This document shows, one piece after another, positions 1 to 8,395 of a stretch of 64,000 bases of DNA (within the stretch, counting starts at the first letter, position 1; each line of letters starts with the position of its first letter). A model generated the notes under the pieces. It saw only the letters and a program-made list of their open reading frames with translations. It had not been told where the DNA came from and made no database searches. The stretch is taken from positions 215,247 to 279,246 of the forward strand of contig NZ_JACAAX010000002.1 in NCBI RefSeq assembly GCF_013377085.1. Reading direction: 5' to 3'. The translations under genes were made by a program, and so were the position numbers. Source of the DNA: Rhodoplanes sp. Lineage in GTDB: Bacteria > Pseudomonadota > Alphaproteobacteria > Rhizobiales > Xanthobacteraceae.

Positions 1-120
1 ATCGCCCGCGACCAGGCCGACGGCAGCAATCCGGGGGCCGACTATATCCGGATCGCCATGGTGCAGGACGAGGAGACCACGGCCGAGGCGTTGCATCGCC
101 TCGTCGCCGTGCTGGGCTGA
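1..120 (+). CDS. Aminotransferase class I/II, C-terminal fragment
   Basis: Frame 1 is open from the window edge and ends at TGA 118-120. It encodes 39 residues that include [20 protein letters not shown], a tail typical of PLP-dependent class I/II aminotransferases. In many Hyphomicrobiales an aminotransferase of this class (annotated as a succinyldiaminopimelate or general aminotransferase) sits directly upstream of ftsK, as here. The catalytic core lies outside the window, so substrate cannot be judged. The family call rests on the short tail plus gene context. Confidence 0.6.
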   Translation: MARDQADGSNPGADYIRIAMVQDEETTAEALHRLVAVLG

Positions 121-172
121 AGGGGCGCGGCCGCGCCGTGTGGCCGCCAGGGCAGAAACGAGTGGAGTCGCC

Positions 173-2677
173 ATGCCCGCACTGCAGCGCCGAATCGGAG
201 CCGCCGCCTTGCTGCCGGACGAGTTCCGCGCCGGGCTGGAGCGGCGCATCCGACAGGCGAGCGGGCTCCTGCTGGTCGGGCTCGCCATGCTGTGCACGGC
301 GGCGCTCGTCACCTGGTCGGTCAAGGATCCGAGCCTCAGCCACGCCACCAGCGCGCCGGTGCGCAACCTGCTCGGCGTGCCGGGCGCGATCGCGGCCGAT
401 CTGTTCATGCAGCTTTTCGGGCTCGCCACCCTGGCCCTGGTCGGTCCGGTCGCCGCCTGGGGGTGGCGGCTCGCCAATCAGCGCCGCTTCGATCGCGAGA
501 AGTGGCGCGTGCTCGCCTGGGCGCTGGGAGCGCCGCTCGCCGCCGGATTCGCCGCGTGCCTGCCGCGCAGCGCCGCCTGGCCGTTGCCGAGCGGGCTCGG
601 CGGCGTGGTCGGCGACGCGCTGGTGCGCAACCCCGCCGCACTGCTGCCGGCCGGCGTCGGCCCCCTGATCCTGTGCCTCCTCTACGGGGCGCTCGCGGCC
701 GCCGCAATCCTGTTCGCCAGCGGGGTCGGATTCGCCGAGCACGACGAGGATGCGCCCGCCGCCCCCACCCGTCCCGCTCCGGCCGCACCGCCTCAGACGC
801 GCGAGGCCGACGCCGAGGACGAGGACGAGCGCGCCTCGATTTCGATCGGCTTCGTCGTGCATTCGCTGCTCAGCCTGAAGGCGCGGGCGCTGCGGCTTCT
901 CCGCCACGGAGTCACGGCGGGCGTTAAGCTGGCCAGATCGTCGCGCGCGCCCGACCTCGACCATTTCGCGCTCGACCGCCGCGAGCCGCGCTTCGACGGC
1001 GAGGACGTCGACGCGGTCGAGCGCCGTGCGTTCGACGACGCGCCGCCCTTCGACGAGGTGCCGACCGACGAGGTCGAGGACGCCGCCGACGATCCGGCGC
1101 CGAAGCGCTCGCCCAAGAAGCCGGCCGCCAAGAAGGCGCCGGCCAAGGCGAAGCCGAGCGAGTACGAGCTGCCGTCGATCAACCTGCTGGCGGCCCCCAA
1201 GGCCTCCGACCGCCACGCGCCATCGATGGAGCTGATCAAGGCCAACGAGGCGGCGCTGCAGACCGTGCTGTCCGATTTCGGCGTGCGCGGCGAGATCCTG
1301 GACGCCCACCCTGGCCCGGTCGTCACCCTCTACGAGCTCGAGCCGGCGCCCGGCATAAAATCGTCGCGGGTGATCGGGCTCGCCGACGACATCGCCCGCT
1401 CGATGAGCGCCGTGTCGGCCCGCGTCGCCGTGGTGCCGGGCCGCAACGTGATCGGCATCGAGCTCCCCAACGCCGTGCGGGAAAAAATCTATCTGCGCGA
1501 GATGCTGGCGGCCGAGCAGTATCACGACTCCAGCGCCAAGCTGCCGCTCTGCCTCGGCAAGACGATCGGCGGCGACCCGGTGATCGTCGATCTCGCCCGC
1601 ATGCCGCATCTCCTGATCGCCGGCACCACCGGCTCGGGCAAGTCGGTCGCCGTCAACACCATGATCCTGAGCCTCTTGTACCGGCTGCGGCCGGACCAGT
1701 GCCGGCTCATCATGGTCGACCCGAAGATGCTGGAGCTGTCGGTCTACGACGGCATCCCGCATCTGCTGACCCCGGTCGTCACCGATCCCAAGAAGGCCGT
1801 GGTGGCGCTGAAATGGGCCGTGCGCGAGATGGAGAGCCGCTACAAGAAGCTCTCCAAGGTCGGGGTGCGCAACATCGACGGCTACAATGTGCGGCTCGCC
1901 GAGGCCAAGGCCAAGGGCGAGCGGCTGAGCCGCACCGTGCACACCGGCTACGACAAGGAGAGCGGCACGGCGATCTACGAGACCGAGGAGCTCGACCTCG
2001 AGCCGCTGCCCTACATCGTGGTGGTGGTCGACGAGATGGCCGACCTGATGATGGTCGCCGGCAAGGACATCGAAGGCGCCGTGCAGCGCCTCGCCCAGAT
2101 GGCCCGCGCCGCCGGCATCCACGTCATCATCGCCACGCAGCGGCCGTCCGTGGACGTCATCACCGGCACCATCAAGGCCAACTTCCCGACCCGCATCTCC
2201 TTCCAGGTCACCTCCAAGATCGACTCACGCACAATCCTGGGCGAGCAGGGCGCCGAGCAGCTCCTCGGCCAGGGCGACATGCTCTACATGGCGGGCGGCG
2301 GCCGCATCAGCCGCGTGCACGGCCCGTTCGTGTCCGACGACGAAGTCGAGAAGATCGTCCGCCACCTGCAGACGCAAGGGACGCCGCAATACGTCGAGGA
2401 CGTCACGGTCGAGGAGCCGGAGGGCGACGGCGAGGCGGTGTTCGACGGCACCGCCATGGGCCAGGAGGGCGGCGACCTCTACCAGCAGGCCGTCCAGGTG
2501 GTGATGCGCGACCGCAAGGCCTCGACCAGCTACATCCAGCGGCGCCTGCAGATCGGCTACAACAAGGCCGCCTCGCTGATGGAGCGAATGGAGGCCGAAG
2601 GCGTGGTCGGCCAGGCCAACCACGCCGGCAAGCGCGAGATCCTGGTCGGCGAAGGCGAGGGCGCCGAGGGCTATTGA
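173..2677 (+). CDS. ftsK: DNA translocase FtsK
   Basis: Septum-anchored dsDNA pump that clears chromosome termini and activates dimer resolution. The 834-residue protein starts with an N-terminal membrane domain of about four hydrophobic segments (roughly residues 35-190). A variable linker rich in Ala, Pro, Lys and acidic residues follows (about 190-350), then the RecA-like motor. Walker A GTTGSGKS is at 484-491, and Walker B ends in D620 E621 within [10 protein letters not shown]. The C-terminal winged-helix gamma domain ([20 protein letters not shown]) reads KOPS sites. ATG 173 is chosen because GGAG lies 5 bp upstream; a GTG at 140 would add 11 residues. It is followed by lolA, a pairing common in alphaproteobacteria. 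Confidence 0.96.
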   Translation: MPALQRRIGAAALLPDEFRAGLERRIRQASGLLLVGLAMLCTAALVTWSVKDPSLSHATSAPVRNLLGVPGAIAADLFMQLFGLATLALVGPVAAWGWRLANQRRFDREKWRVLAWALGAPLAAGFAACLPRSAAWPLPSGLGGVVGDALVRNPAALLPAGVGPLILCLLYGALAAAAILFASGVGFAEHDEDAPAAPTRPAPAAPPQTREADAEDEDERASISIGFVVHSLLSLKARALRLLRHGVTAGVKLARSSRAPDLDHFALDRREPRFDGEDVDAVERRAFDDAPPFDEVPTDEVEDAADDPAPKRSPKKPAAKKAPAKAKPSEYELPSINLLAAPKASDRHAPSMELIKANEAALQTVLSDFGVRGEILDAHPGPVVTLYELEPAPGIKSSRVIGLADDIARSMSAVSARVAVVPGRNVIGIELPNAVREKIYLREMLAAEQYHDSSAKLPLCLGKTIGGDPVIVDLARMPHLLIAGTTGSGKSVAVNTMILSLLYRLRPDQCRLIMVDPKMLELSVYDGIPHLLTPVVTDPKKAVVALKWAVREMESRYKKLSKVGVRNIDGYNVRLAEAKAKGERLSRTVHTGYDKESGTAIYETEELDLEPLPYIVVVVDEMADLMMVAGKDIEGAVQRLAQMARAAGIHVIIATQRPSVDVITGTIKANFPTRISFQVTSKIDSRTILGEQGAEQLLGQGDMLYMAGGGRISRVHGPFVSDDEVEKIVRHLQTQGTPQYVEDVTVEEPEGDGEAVFDGTAMGQEGGDLYQQAVQVVMRDRKASTSYIQRRLQIGYNKAASLMERMEAEGVVGQANHAGKREILVGEGEGAEGY

Positions 2678-2892
2678 GGCGCGGCGCGCCGGGCGGACTA
2701 ACCCGGCGCCGGACGGCCTTCGGCCGCGAAAGAGGCTTGAGACTCGGACCCGGTTGGGGCGAGAGTGGCGGCGTGCCGCACCGGGCGACCAGGGCCGGTG
2801 CCGGGGCGGTTGCCGCGTCTCCCGGGCCGCGAAATCGCCATAGACCTGGACGACAGGTTTTTCTCTGGGCACGGGGTGAATCGGAGATGGTC

Positions 2893-3666
2893 ATGCGGAC
2901 TTCGGGGGCGGCCGCGCTGGTCGGAACCATGCTGATCGGCGTCAGCCTCGTCGGCGCCACGGCGATGGCGGCAACGCAGTCCATCCCGCTGCCGGTGCCG
3001 TCGCCCAAGCGGGTGGCGCAGGCCACCCAGCCGGCCCGGCCGCCGCTCTCGGCGCCGGCCCTCACCGGCCCGCAGACCACCGGCAACGTGGTTCCGGTCG
3101 TAGCCCCGGCGCAGCCCGGCGTGTTCAACGGCTCCCAGAAGGCGCTCGCCGACAAGGTCAGCGGCTATCTGTCCGGCATGCAGACCCTGGTCGGGAACTT
3201 CATCCAGGTCGGCCCGGACGGCGGCCGCACCGAGGGCCAGTTCTTCATCCAGAAGCCCGGCAAGGTGCGCTTCGAGTACAACCCGCCGAGCCCGATCGAC
3301 GTGATCGCCGACGGCAACTCGGTCGTGGTGCGCGACCGCAAGCTCGCCACCCAGGACCTCTATCCGCTGTCGCAGACGCCGCTGCGCTACCTGCTGGTCG
3401 AGAAGATCGACCTGATGAAGGACACCAACCTGGTGTCGGTGTCGGCCGACGACGTGTTCGTCACCGTCGTCATCGAGGAGAAGCAGGCGCTCACCGGCAC
3501 GCACAAGCTGATGATGATGTTCGGCGCCAAGGACTACCAGCTCCGCCAGTGGACCGTGACGGACCCGCAGGGCTACGACACCACGGTCGCGGTCTACAAT
3601 CTCGACCCCGCCAAGAAGCCCGACCCCGGCATGTTCAAGATCAATTACGAGCGGATCCTGCAGTAG
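2893..3666 (+). CDS. lolA: LolA-family outer-membrane lipoprotein carrier
   Basis: Periplasmic chaperone predicted to carry lipoproteins from the LolCDE exporter to the outer membrane. The protein has about 257 residues: a signal peptide (hydrophobic stretch ending near ATAMA), a Pro/Ala-rich spacer, then a LolA fold. Features seen in the fold are GQFFIQKPGKVRFEYNPP, a DGNSVVVRD strand and the closing KINYERIL. ATG 2893 has GGAG 6 bp upstream. An ATG at 2887 would sit directly against that motif, so it is less likely. The gene lies 215 bp after ftsK on the same strand. Alphaproteobacterial genomes often label this gene as a cell-envelope biogenesis protein. Confidence 0.85.
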   Translation: MRTSGAAALVGTMLIGVSLVGATAMAATQSIPLPVPSPKRVAQATQPARPPLSAPALTGPQTTGNVVPVVAPAQPGVFNGSQKALADKVSGYLSGMQTLVGNFIQVGPDGGRTEGQFFIQKPGKVRFEYNPPSPIDVIADGNSVVVRDRKLATQDLYPLSQTPLRYLLVEKIDLMKDTNLVSVSADDVFVTVVIEEKQALTGTHKLMMMFGAKDYQLRQWTVTDPQGYDTTVAVYNLDPAKKPDPGMFKINYERILQ

Positions 3667-3718
3667 CGGCCGTCAGTTCTGAGGCCGCGCCGACTTCAGG
3701 CGCGCACGGCCGTGGCCG

Positions 3719-4060
3719 TCAGTCGCCGGATTCTGTCTCCGTGGCTGAGTCTGCGCCCCGATAGAGAGCCTCGAAGTCACGTCCACCATAGAACACATTG
3801 ACGATACGGACGGCATCTGCCTCGACCATGTAGGCGATGACGACGGTCCTCTCGAACGCGACGGTCCGCAAGCCGGGCCGCAAGTCGTCGCGCGAACGGC
3901 CTGCGCGGGGCGTCTCGCCGATGCGGTTACAGCGGTCCATGATCCGCCGGACATACTGCTCCGCGATCGAAGCGCTGGCGCTGGCGCGCGCGATGTACCG
4001 TAAGACATCCTCGAGGTCGGCGACCGCTTCCGGCCGATAGCGGACCGCCAACTTACGCAT
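3719..4060 (-). CDS. parE: RelE/ParE-family toxin
   Basis: Small basic protein of 113 residues with the RelE/ParE fold: YRPEAVADLEDVLRYI near the N-terminus, a TPRAGRSRDDLRPGLR loop, and a late strand AVRIVNVFYGGRDFEALY. ParE members poison DNA gyrase; RelE members cut mRNA. The VFYGGRDFEALY tail is typical of the ParE branch, but the target is inference. Its start overlaps the 3' end of the upstream antitoxin gene by 8 bp, indicating translational coupling. The pair lies between lolA and xthA and reads against both. Confidence 0.85.
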   Translation of the reverse strand: MRKLAVRYRPEAVADLEDVLRYIARASASASIAEQYVRRIMDRCNRIGETPRAGRSRDDLRPGLRTVAFERTVVIAYMVEADAVRIVNVFYGGRDFEALYRGADSATETESGD

Positions 4061-4340
4061 CGCGGCGCGACGGAACCGTCAATTGCGCGGCCAGGGTCGC
4101 GATGCGGTCTTCCACCTCGCCGGCATCGAGATCGGGGCGGGGATCGTCGAGGGAGCGGTTCACCCGGGCGCGGATCGCGGCCAGGCGTTCGGCATCTTCC
4201 AGCCGCTGCCGCTGCCAGACCCGCACGGCGTCACGAAGCGCCTCGCTCGTCGACGCGTACTCTCCGGCCTCCACGCTGTCACGGATCGTGCGCAGCATGT
4301 CGCCCGTCATGGTGATGCTGATCTTCTCGGCCGACGGCAT
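4053..4340 (-). CDS. parD: ParD-like ribbon-helix-helix antitoxin
   Basis: Antitoxin of 95 residues. The N-terminus (SAEKISITMTGDMLRTIRD) gives the beta strand and first helix of a ribbon-helix-helix DNA-binding domain. GEYASTSEALRDAVRVW matches the conserved second part of ParD/CC2985-type antitoxins. The acidic C-terminal helix (DLDAGEVEDRIATLAAQL) would wrap the ParE toxin. The ATG at 4340 gives the usual family N-terminus; the frame is open upstream, but that extension looks non-coding. It probably represses its own promoter, as the family does, though I see no clear operator. Confidence 0.85.
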   Translation of the reverse strand: MPSAEKISITMTGDMLRTIRDSVEAGEYASTSEALRDAVRVWQRQRLEDAERLAAIRARVNRSLDDPRPDLDAGEVEDRIATLAAQLTVPSRRDA

Positions 4341-4515
4341 GCGAGGCCTTCTCCCGAATATCTCCGAGACCTTAGAGTAGTATAAAATCCGACCAGTCGC
4401 CACGGTTCCGGACGTCCCCCTGCTCCGAAGCGGGAACCCAGGCATCTCGGACCCGAAACCGCCTTGCTCCTGCCGTCGTCCGGGCTATCAAGGGCGGCGG
4501 TAAGAGCAGGTGCCG

Positions 4516-5331
4516 ATGCCCCTCACGATCACGACCTGGAACATCAACTCGGTCCGGCTGCGGATCGATCTCGTCGCCAAGCTTCTCAAGGCGGTGCGGC
4601 CGGACGTGCTGTGCCTGCAGGAGACCAAGTGCCCGAACGACGCGTTCCCGGCGAAGCGGCTGGCGCGGCTCGGCTACACGCATGTCGCGACCAACGGGCA
4701 GAAGGGCTACCACGGCGTCGCCATCGTCTCGCGGTTGCCCTTCGAGGCGAAAGACGCGCGCAGCTTCTGCGACAAGCAGGACTGCCGGCACGTTTCGGTG
4801 ACGTTCGGCGAGCAGGCCGGGCTCAAGGATCCGGCGACGCTCCACAATTTCTACGTCCCGGCCGGCGGCGACGAGCCTGACCCGGAGATCAACCCGAAGT
4901 TCGCCCACAAGCTGGCATTTCTCGACGAGATGCGCGCCACCGCCGGCCTGCATCCGGTCAATGGCACCCGTGCCATCCTGGTCGGCGACCTCAACGTGGC
5001 GCCGCTCGAGCACGACGTATGGAGCCACAAGCAGATGCTCAAGGTGGTGTCGCATACGCCGGTCGAGTGCGAGAAGCTGGTCGCCGCCCAGACGGCCGGC
5101 GGCTGGGTCGACGCCATGCGGGCGAAAGTGCCGGAGAGCGAGAAGCTCTACACGTGGTGGAGCTACCGCTCCGCCGACTGGCAGGCCTCCGACCGCGGCC
5201 GCCGGCTCGACCATGTCTGGGTGAGCCCGGCGATCGGCGACCGCGTCTCGTCGATGACGGTCGCCCGCGCGGCGCGCGGCTGGCCGCGCCCCTCCGACCA
5301 TGTACCGGTGACGGTGAAGCTCGAAATCTGA
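4516..5331 (+). CDS. xthA: Exodeoxyribonuclease III (AP endonuclease)
   Basis: Base-excision repair nuclease that cuts abasic sites and removes 3' blocks. The 271-residue protein is full length for the family. Active-site motifs visible are WNINSVR with the metal-binding Asn, LQETK with E36, GYHGVAIVSR, VGDLNVAP with the Asp/Asn pair, and the final DHVPV with D261 and H262. ATG 4516 follows GAGCAGG; a GTG two codons upstream is less likely. The TGA stop lies inside the left arm of a 13-bp inverted repeat shared with the convergent next gene. Confidence 0.95.
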   Translation: MPLTITTWNINSVRLRIDLVAKLLKAVRPDVLCLQETKCPNDAFPAKRLARLGYTHVATNGQKGYHGVAIVSRLPFEAKDARSFCDKQDCRHVSVTFGEQAGLKDPATLHNFYVPAGGDEPDPEINPKFAHKLAFLDEMRATAGLHPVNGTRAILVGDLNVAPLEHDVWSHKQMLKVVSHTPVECEKLVAAQTAGGWVDAMRAKVPESEKLYTWWSYRSADWQASDRGRRLDHVWVSPAIGDRVSSMTVARAARGWPRPSDHVPVTVKLEI

Positions 5332-5359
5332 TGCATCAGTCTACCGGACTGATGCATCA
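5329..5359. terminator. Bidirectional hairpin holding both convergent stop codons
   Basis: A perfect 13-bp inverted repeat (TGATGCATCAGTC, 5-nt loop, GACTGATGCATCA). The first TGA of each arm, read on its own strand, is the stop codon of one gene: xthA ends at 5331 on the plus strand and the cyclic-nucleotide-binding gene ends at 5357 on the minus strand. There is no T-tract, so it may be a terminator or an mRNA 3'-end stabiliser. Confidence 0.65.
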
Positions 5360-5812
5360 CCGTCCCGGATCGAGGCCGGCGCGGACCTGGGCGATGTCGT
5401 CGGCCGTCTCCATGGCGCGGGCCGCCATGTGGTCGCGCAGCCGATAGGCGGCGTCGGGGAAGCCCTCCAGCATCTTGAGGAAGAGCTGGCGCGGGATGCG
5501 CATCACCGAGGCCGGTTCGGTGGCGGTCGCGGTCACGGGCCGCACCGTGTCGATCAGCAGGGCCAGCTCGCCGAGCAGCACGCCGGGGCCGACCGTGACG
5601 AGCGGCCCGCCGGAGCGCGGCGGATCGAGCCGGAAGGCGCCGTCCTGCACCACATAGCCGCAGTCGGCGGCATCGCCGGCCCGGAACAGCACCTCGCCCG
5701 AGGCGAGCCCCCGGCTTTCGCAGCCGATCGCCAGAATCCGCAGCGCATTCGGCCCCAGCAGCCGGAACGTCGGGACGCTCTCCAGGAAGCCGATATCGTC
5801 TTCGATGCTCAT
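5357..5812 (-). CDS. Cyclic nucleotide-binding domain protein
   Basis: A 151-residue single-domain protein with the CNB (Crp-type) fold. An N-terminal helix (DDIGFLESVPTFRLLGPNALRIL) is followed by a beta roll (GEVLFRAGDAADCGYVVQDGAF), a GVLLGELALL segment at the phosphate-binding cassette position and the closing PRQLFLKMLEGFPDAA. Canonical cassettes have FGE-x-ALL-x-x-xPR. Here the match is LGELALLIDTVRP, so nucleotide binding is plausible but unproven. No DNA-binding domain follows, which separates it from Crp/Fnr regulators. The ATG at 5812 gives the domain start; upstream in-frame sequence looks random. It reads leftward near the response-regulator gene, in the same orientation. Confidence 0.75.
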   Translation of the reverse strand: MSIEDDIGFLESVPTFRLLGPNALRILAIGCESRGLASGEVLFRAGDAADCGYVVQDGAFRLDPPRSGGPLVTVGPGVLLGELALLIDTVRPVTATATEPASVMRIPRQLFLKMLEGFPDAAYRLRDHMAARAMETADDIAQVRAGLDPGR

Positions 5813-6047
5813 GCGGTCGCGACGATGGTCCAGGCCACGGGCGGTATCACGGGGCGTCCGGCTCGACGGGGATAGGCCGACCGCGCGCCCGCCGGCCGGC
5901 CCGAAACGATAATAGAACGCATTCGACAAGAATGAATCCCGGTTTTTGCGTGTTCGCGCACTCTAACCTGTTAACGTCAGAGCGCTTTCCCTCGCGCGAA
6001 CCGGGCCTGCTCGGCGCCACGGTACCGGGGTCCCGTCGGCTGGCCGA

Positions 6048-6734
6048 TCACGGCACCAGCTTGTAGCCGCCCGCCTCGGTGACCAGGATGGCGGGATTCG
6101 CCGCGTCCCGCTCGACCTTTTGGCGCAGACGGTAAATATGCGTCTCCAGCGTGTGGGTGGTGACTCCCGAATTGTAGCCCCAGACCTCCTGGAGCAGGAC
6201 GTCGCGCGACACCGGCTTCTGCCCGGCCCGGTAGAGAAACCGCAGGATCGCCGTCTCCTTCTCGGTCAGCCGCACCTTGTTGCCCTTGGGGCTGACCAGG
6301 AGCTTGGAGCTGGGGCGGAACGTGTAGGGCCCGATGGCGAACACCGCGTCCTCGCTCGCCTCGTGCTGGCGGAGCTGGGCGCGGATGCGAGCGAGCAGCA
6401 CGGCGAAGCGGAACGGCTTTGGTACGTAGTCGTTGGCGCCCGACTCCAGGCCCAGAATGGTGTCCGAATCGGTGTCGTGGCCGGTCAGCATGATGATCGG
6501 CGCCTTGAAGCCGTTCTTGCGCAGGATGCGCACCGCCTCGCGGCCGTCGATATCGGGCAGGCCGACATCCATGATCACCAGGTCGAAGGGCGCGCTCTTC
6601 GCGGCCTGCACGGCCTTCGCCCCGGTGTCGACGGCGGCCGGCTCGAACTCGTCGTGCAGCGAGAGCTGCTCGACCAGGGCCTCGCGCAGCTCGGTCTCGT
6701 CGTCGACGATCAGAATCTTACTGGCATTCGGCAT
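6048..6734 (-). CDS. OmpR-family two-component response regulator
   Basis: A 228-residue regulator with a receiver domain followed by a winged-helix DNA-binding domain. The receiver shows D11 D12, phospho-acceptor D56 in VIMDVGLPD, T84 in MLTGHD and K106 in PKPF. The Trans_reg_C domain shows LTEKETAILRFLYR, SRDVLLQEVWGYNSGVTTHTLETHI and YRLRQKV. ATG 6734 starts right before the first receiver strand; the longer open frame upstream is not supported. No histidine kinase is adjacent, so it is an orphan in this window. Orthologues of this size are common in Hyphomicrobiales; target genes are unknown. Confidence 0.9.
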   Translation of the reverse strand: MPNASKILIVDDETELREALVEQLSLHDEFEPAAVDTGAKAVQAAKSAPFDLVIMDVGLPDIDGREAVRILRKNGFKAPIIMLTGHDTDSDTILGLESGANDYVPKPFRFAVLLARIRAQLRQHEASEDAVFAIGPYTFRPSSKLLVSPKGNKVRLTEKETAILRFLYRAGQKPVSRDVLLQEVWGYNSGVTTHTLETHIYRLRQKVERDAANPAILVTEAGGYKLVP

Positions 6735-6881
6735 CGCTGGCCTCTGGCGCACGCACAAAACGCGACGTTGCGCGAAGTAGAGCATTCGGGGACAAAAGAG
6801 CAAGCGCCGCGAGCGGATTGTAACCAGGCCAGACCCTTGATTCGGCTTAACCATCACCCGAAGCAACAAGTCCCGGCCGCA

Positions 6882-7397
6882 TTGCGGCAGATCACCGTGG
6901 CGCCGCGCCCGGGCCGGCCGTCGCGCGGCTGGCTCACCGCCGGACCGCTGCGCCTGCCGGTGGCGCTCGGCCGCGGAGGCATCCGGGCCGACAAGCGGGA
7001 GGGCGACGGGGCGACGCCGCGCGGCGTCTTCCGGCCGGTCCGCCTGTGGTGGCGCGCCGATCGCGGTTTTCGCCCGCGCACCGCCCTGCCGGTCCGCCGC
7101 ATCACCGAAAGCCTCGCCTGGTGCGAGGAGTCTTGCGACCGCCGCTACAACCGGCCATTCCGGCGCGATGCCCGCGATGCGGGCGACCGGCTGTGGCGCG
7201 ACGACCGGCTCTACGACCTGGTGATCGAGCTCGACCACAACACCCGCCCGCGGGTGGCCGGCCGCGGCAGCGCCGTGTTCGTCCACGTCACGCGGGAGAA
7301 TTTTGGGCCGACGGCCGGTTGCGTCGCCCTCGACCCGGCCGCCCTGCGCCGCCTGCTGGCGCTGGTGGGGCCGAAAACGCGGATCCGGATCGGCTGA
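6882..7397 (+). CDS. L,D-transpeptidase catalytic-domain (YkuD) protein
   Basis: About 171 residues with the YkuD catalytic signature: HV within SAVFVHVTRENF, followed by PTAGCVAL with the nucleophilic Cys. Such enzymes form 3-3 peptidoglycan cross-links or anchor envelope proteins. No signal peptide is visible from the starts available, which is unusual for a cell-wall enzyme. There is no ATG at the right place. TTG 6882 or GTG 6897 are the plausible starts, so the N-terminus is uncertain. Early residues are very Arg-rich, matching a family of short alphaproteobacterial YkuD proteins. It diverges from the response-regulator gene across about 150 bp. Confidence 0.75.
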   Translation: MRQITVAPRPGRPSRGWLTAGPLRLPVALGRGGIRADKREGDGATPRGVFRPVRLWWRADRGFRPRTALPVRRITESLAWCEESCDRRYNRPFRRDARDAGDRLWRDDRLYDLVIELDHNTRPRVAGRGSAVFVHVTRENFGPTAGCVALDPAALRRLLALVGPKTRIRIG

Positions 7398-7408
7398 GGC
7401 GCGCACTT

Positions 7409-7526
7409 CACCTCTCCCCGCTGCGCGGGGAGAGGTCGGACCGCGAAGCGGTCCGGGTGAGGGGGCGCCTCCGTATCCACGAAACGCCCCCTCATCCCAA
7501 CCTTCTCCCCGCCTGCGGGGAGCAGG
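7409..7526. repeat. Intergenic palindromic repeat, CTCTCCCCGC family, copy 1
   Basis: CACCTCTCCCCGC and GCGGGGAGAGG form the first hairpin, followed by GGTGAGGGGGCGCC and a second CTTCTCCCCGC / GCGGGGAG hairpin. A close relative lies at 35024-35149 between parB and parA, sharing the central GGGGGCGCCTCCGTATCCACG. This is a common style of dispersed palindromic repeat in Hyphomicrobiales. It follows the YkuD stop and might act as a terminator. Confidence 0.75.
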
Positions 7527-8395
7527 AGCGCGAGCGCCGTGCCCGAACAAGCCGAAACGTTCGCTCGGTACTCCCACAAAATCTCCTTCCCTCCCGCGAC
7601 GCGCCTTTCGCGCACGGGGTTTGCCCATGACCCGTGCCCTCGGTCTTCGAAAAGCCGAGGGAGGCGGAGCGCCGGCAGGCGCTACACCTTTGTCTGCGTC
7701 CGACGGGACGCAGCGCGCATCGAAGCGTCGATGCGCACGCCTCCCGGCGCTCCGCCGCGGCGATTTTGGGCTTTCGGGCCGCGCTTGCGGCTTTGGACCG
7801 ACCGAGCCCAAAACCTCTCCAGCGATGCTCCTCGCGCCCGGGTCGTCGTGCCCGGAGGGCGGAGCCCCAAAAGCCCCCGGGAGCCCGGCGGACGAGGCCG
7901 GACCCGCAGGCGCCGCATCCGCCGGCCGGATTTCCCGGAAGTTCCGGCGGCCGGTCGTTCCACACGACACCGTCGTGCGAAAAACCGGCCCGCTCCGCCG
8001 CCCGACGTCACCGGTCGACGTCCCTCGACGAGCGAGACTCTTCGAATATAGGACTGTTTTCCGCAGCGGGGATAAGTTTCGCCGAAACCGCCGGAGCGGC
8101 GTCGTGCCTGCCGCCGCGGCGGGTGTGGTTTTCGCCGTGGCACCGCGATTTTTCGCGGCGGTAGCCCGTGGCGACCGTCACGCGAGAAACACGGCGGCAC
8201 GCGTCTAGAACAGCTGGATGACCGAGGCGAAGCGTCGCTTCCTCGACAGACTGACGAACTGTTCGGTGTACCACATAAGGTTCGGGGGGATTTCCTATAC
8301 CCCGTCCAGGTGATATGTTCACCCTTCCATTCTATAGTATTTGGCTTGTCGCATACCCGCGATCCAGCTTGTTATACTTGAGGCACAATCGACAG
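7527..8395. other. Gene-free stretch between the YkuD gene and the GNAT-PIN island
   Basis: About 870 bp with several overlapping open frames on both strands but no protein family that I recognise and no consistent codon pattern. The left part holds a multi-hairpin element (7663-7756). The part after about 8200 becomes less GC-rich and leads into the island gene. I see no tRNA or known RNA here. Confidence 0.6.
7663..7756. repeat. Three-way-junction-like folded element
   Basis: An outer 13-bp perfect stem pairs 7663-7675 (GGCGGAGCGCCGG) with 7744-7756 (its exact complement). It encloses two perfect hairpins: CTGCGTCC-GACG-GGACGCAG at 7694-7713 and GCGCATCGA-AGCG-TCGATGCGC at 7715-7736. Both have 4-nt loops and they are one base apart. 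It could be a dispersed DNA repeat or a structured RNA; no known RNA family comes to mind. Confidence 0.6.

Noticed and set aside
6735..7970. Upstream extension of the response regulator
   Set aside because: The extension is antisense to the YkuD gene and random-looking. The receiver domain starts at the ATG at 6734.
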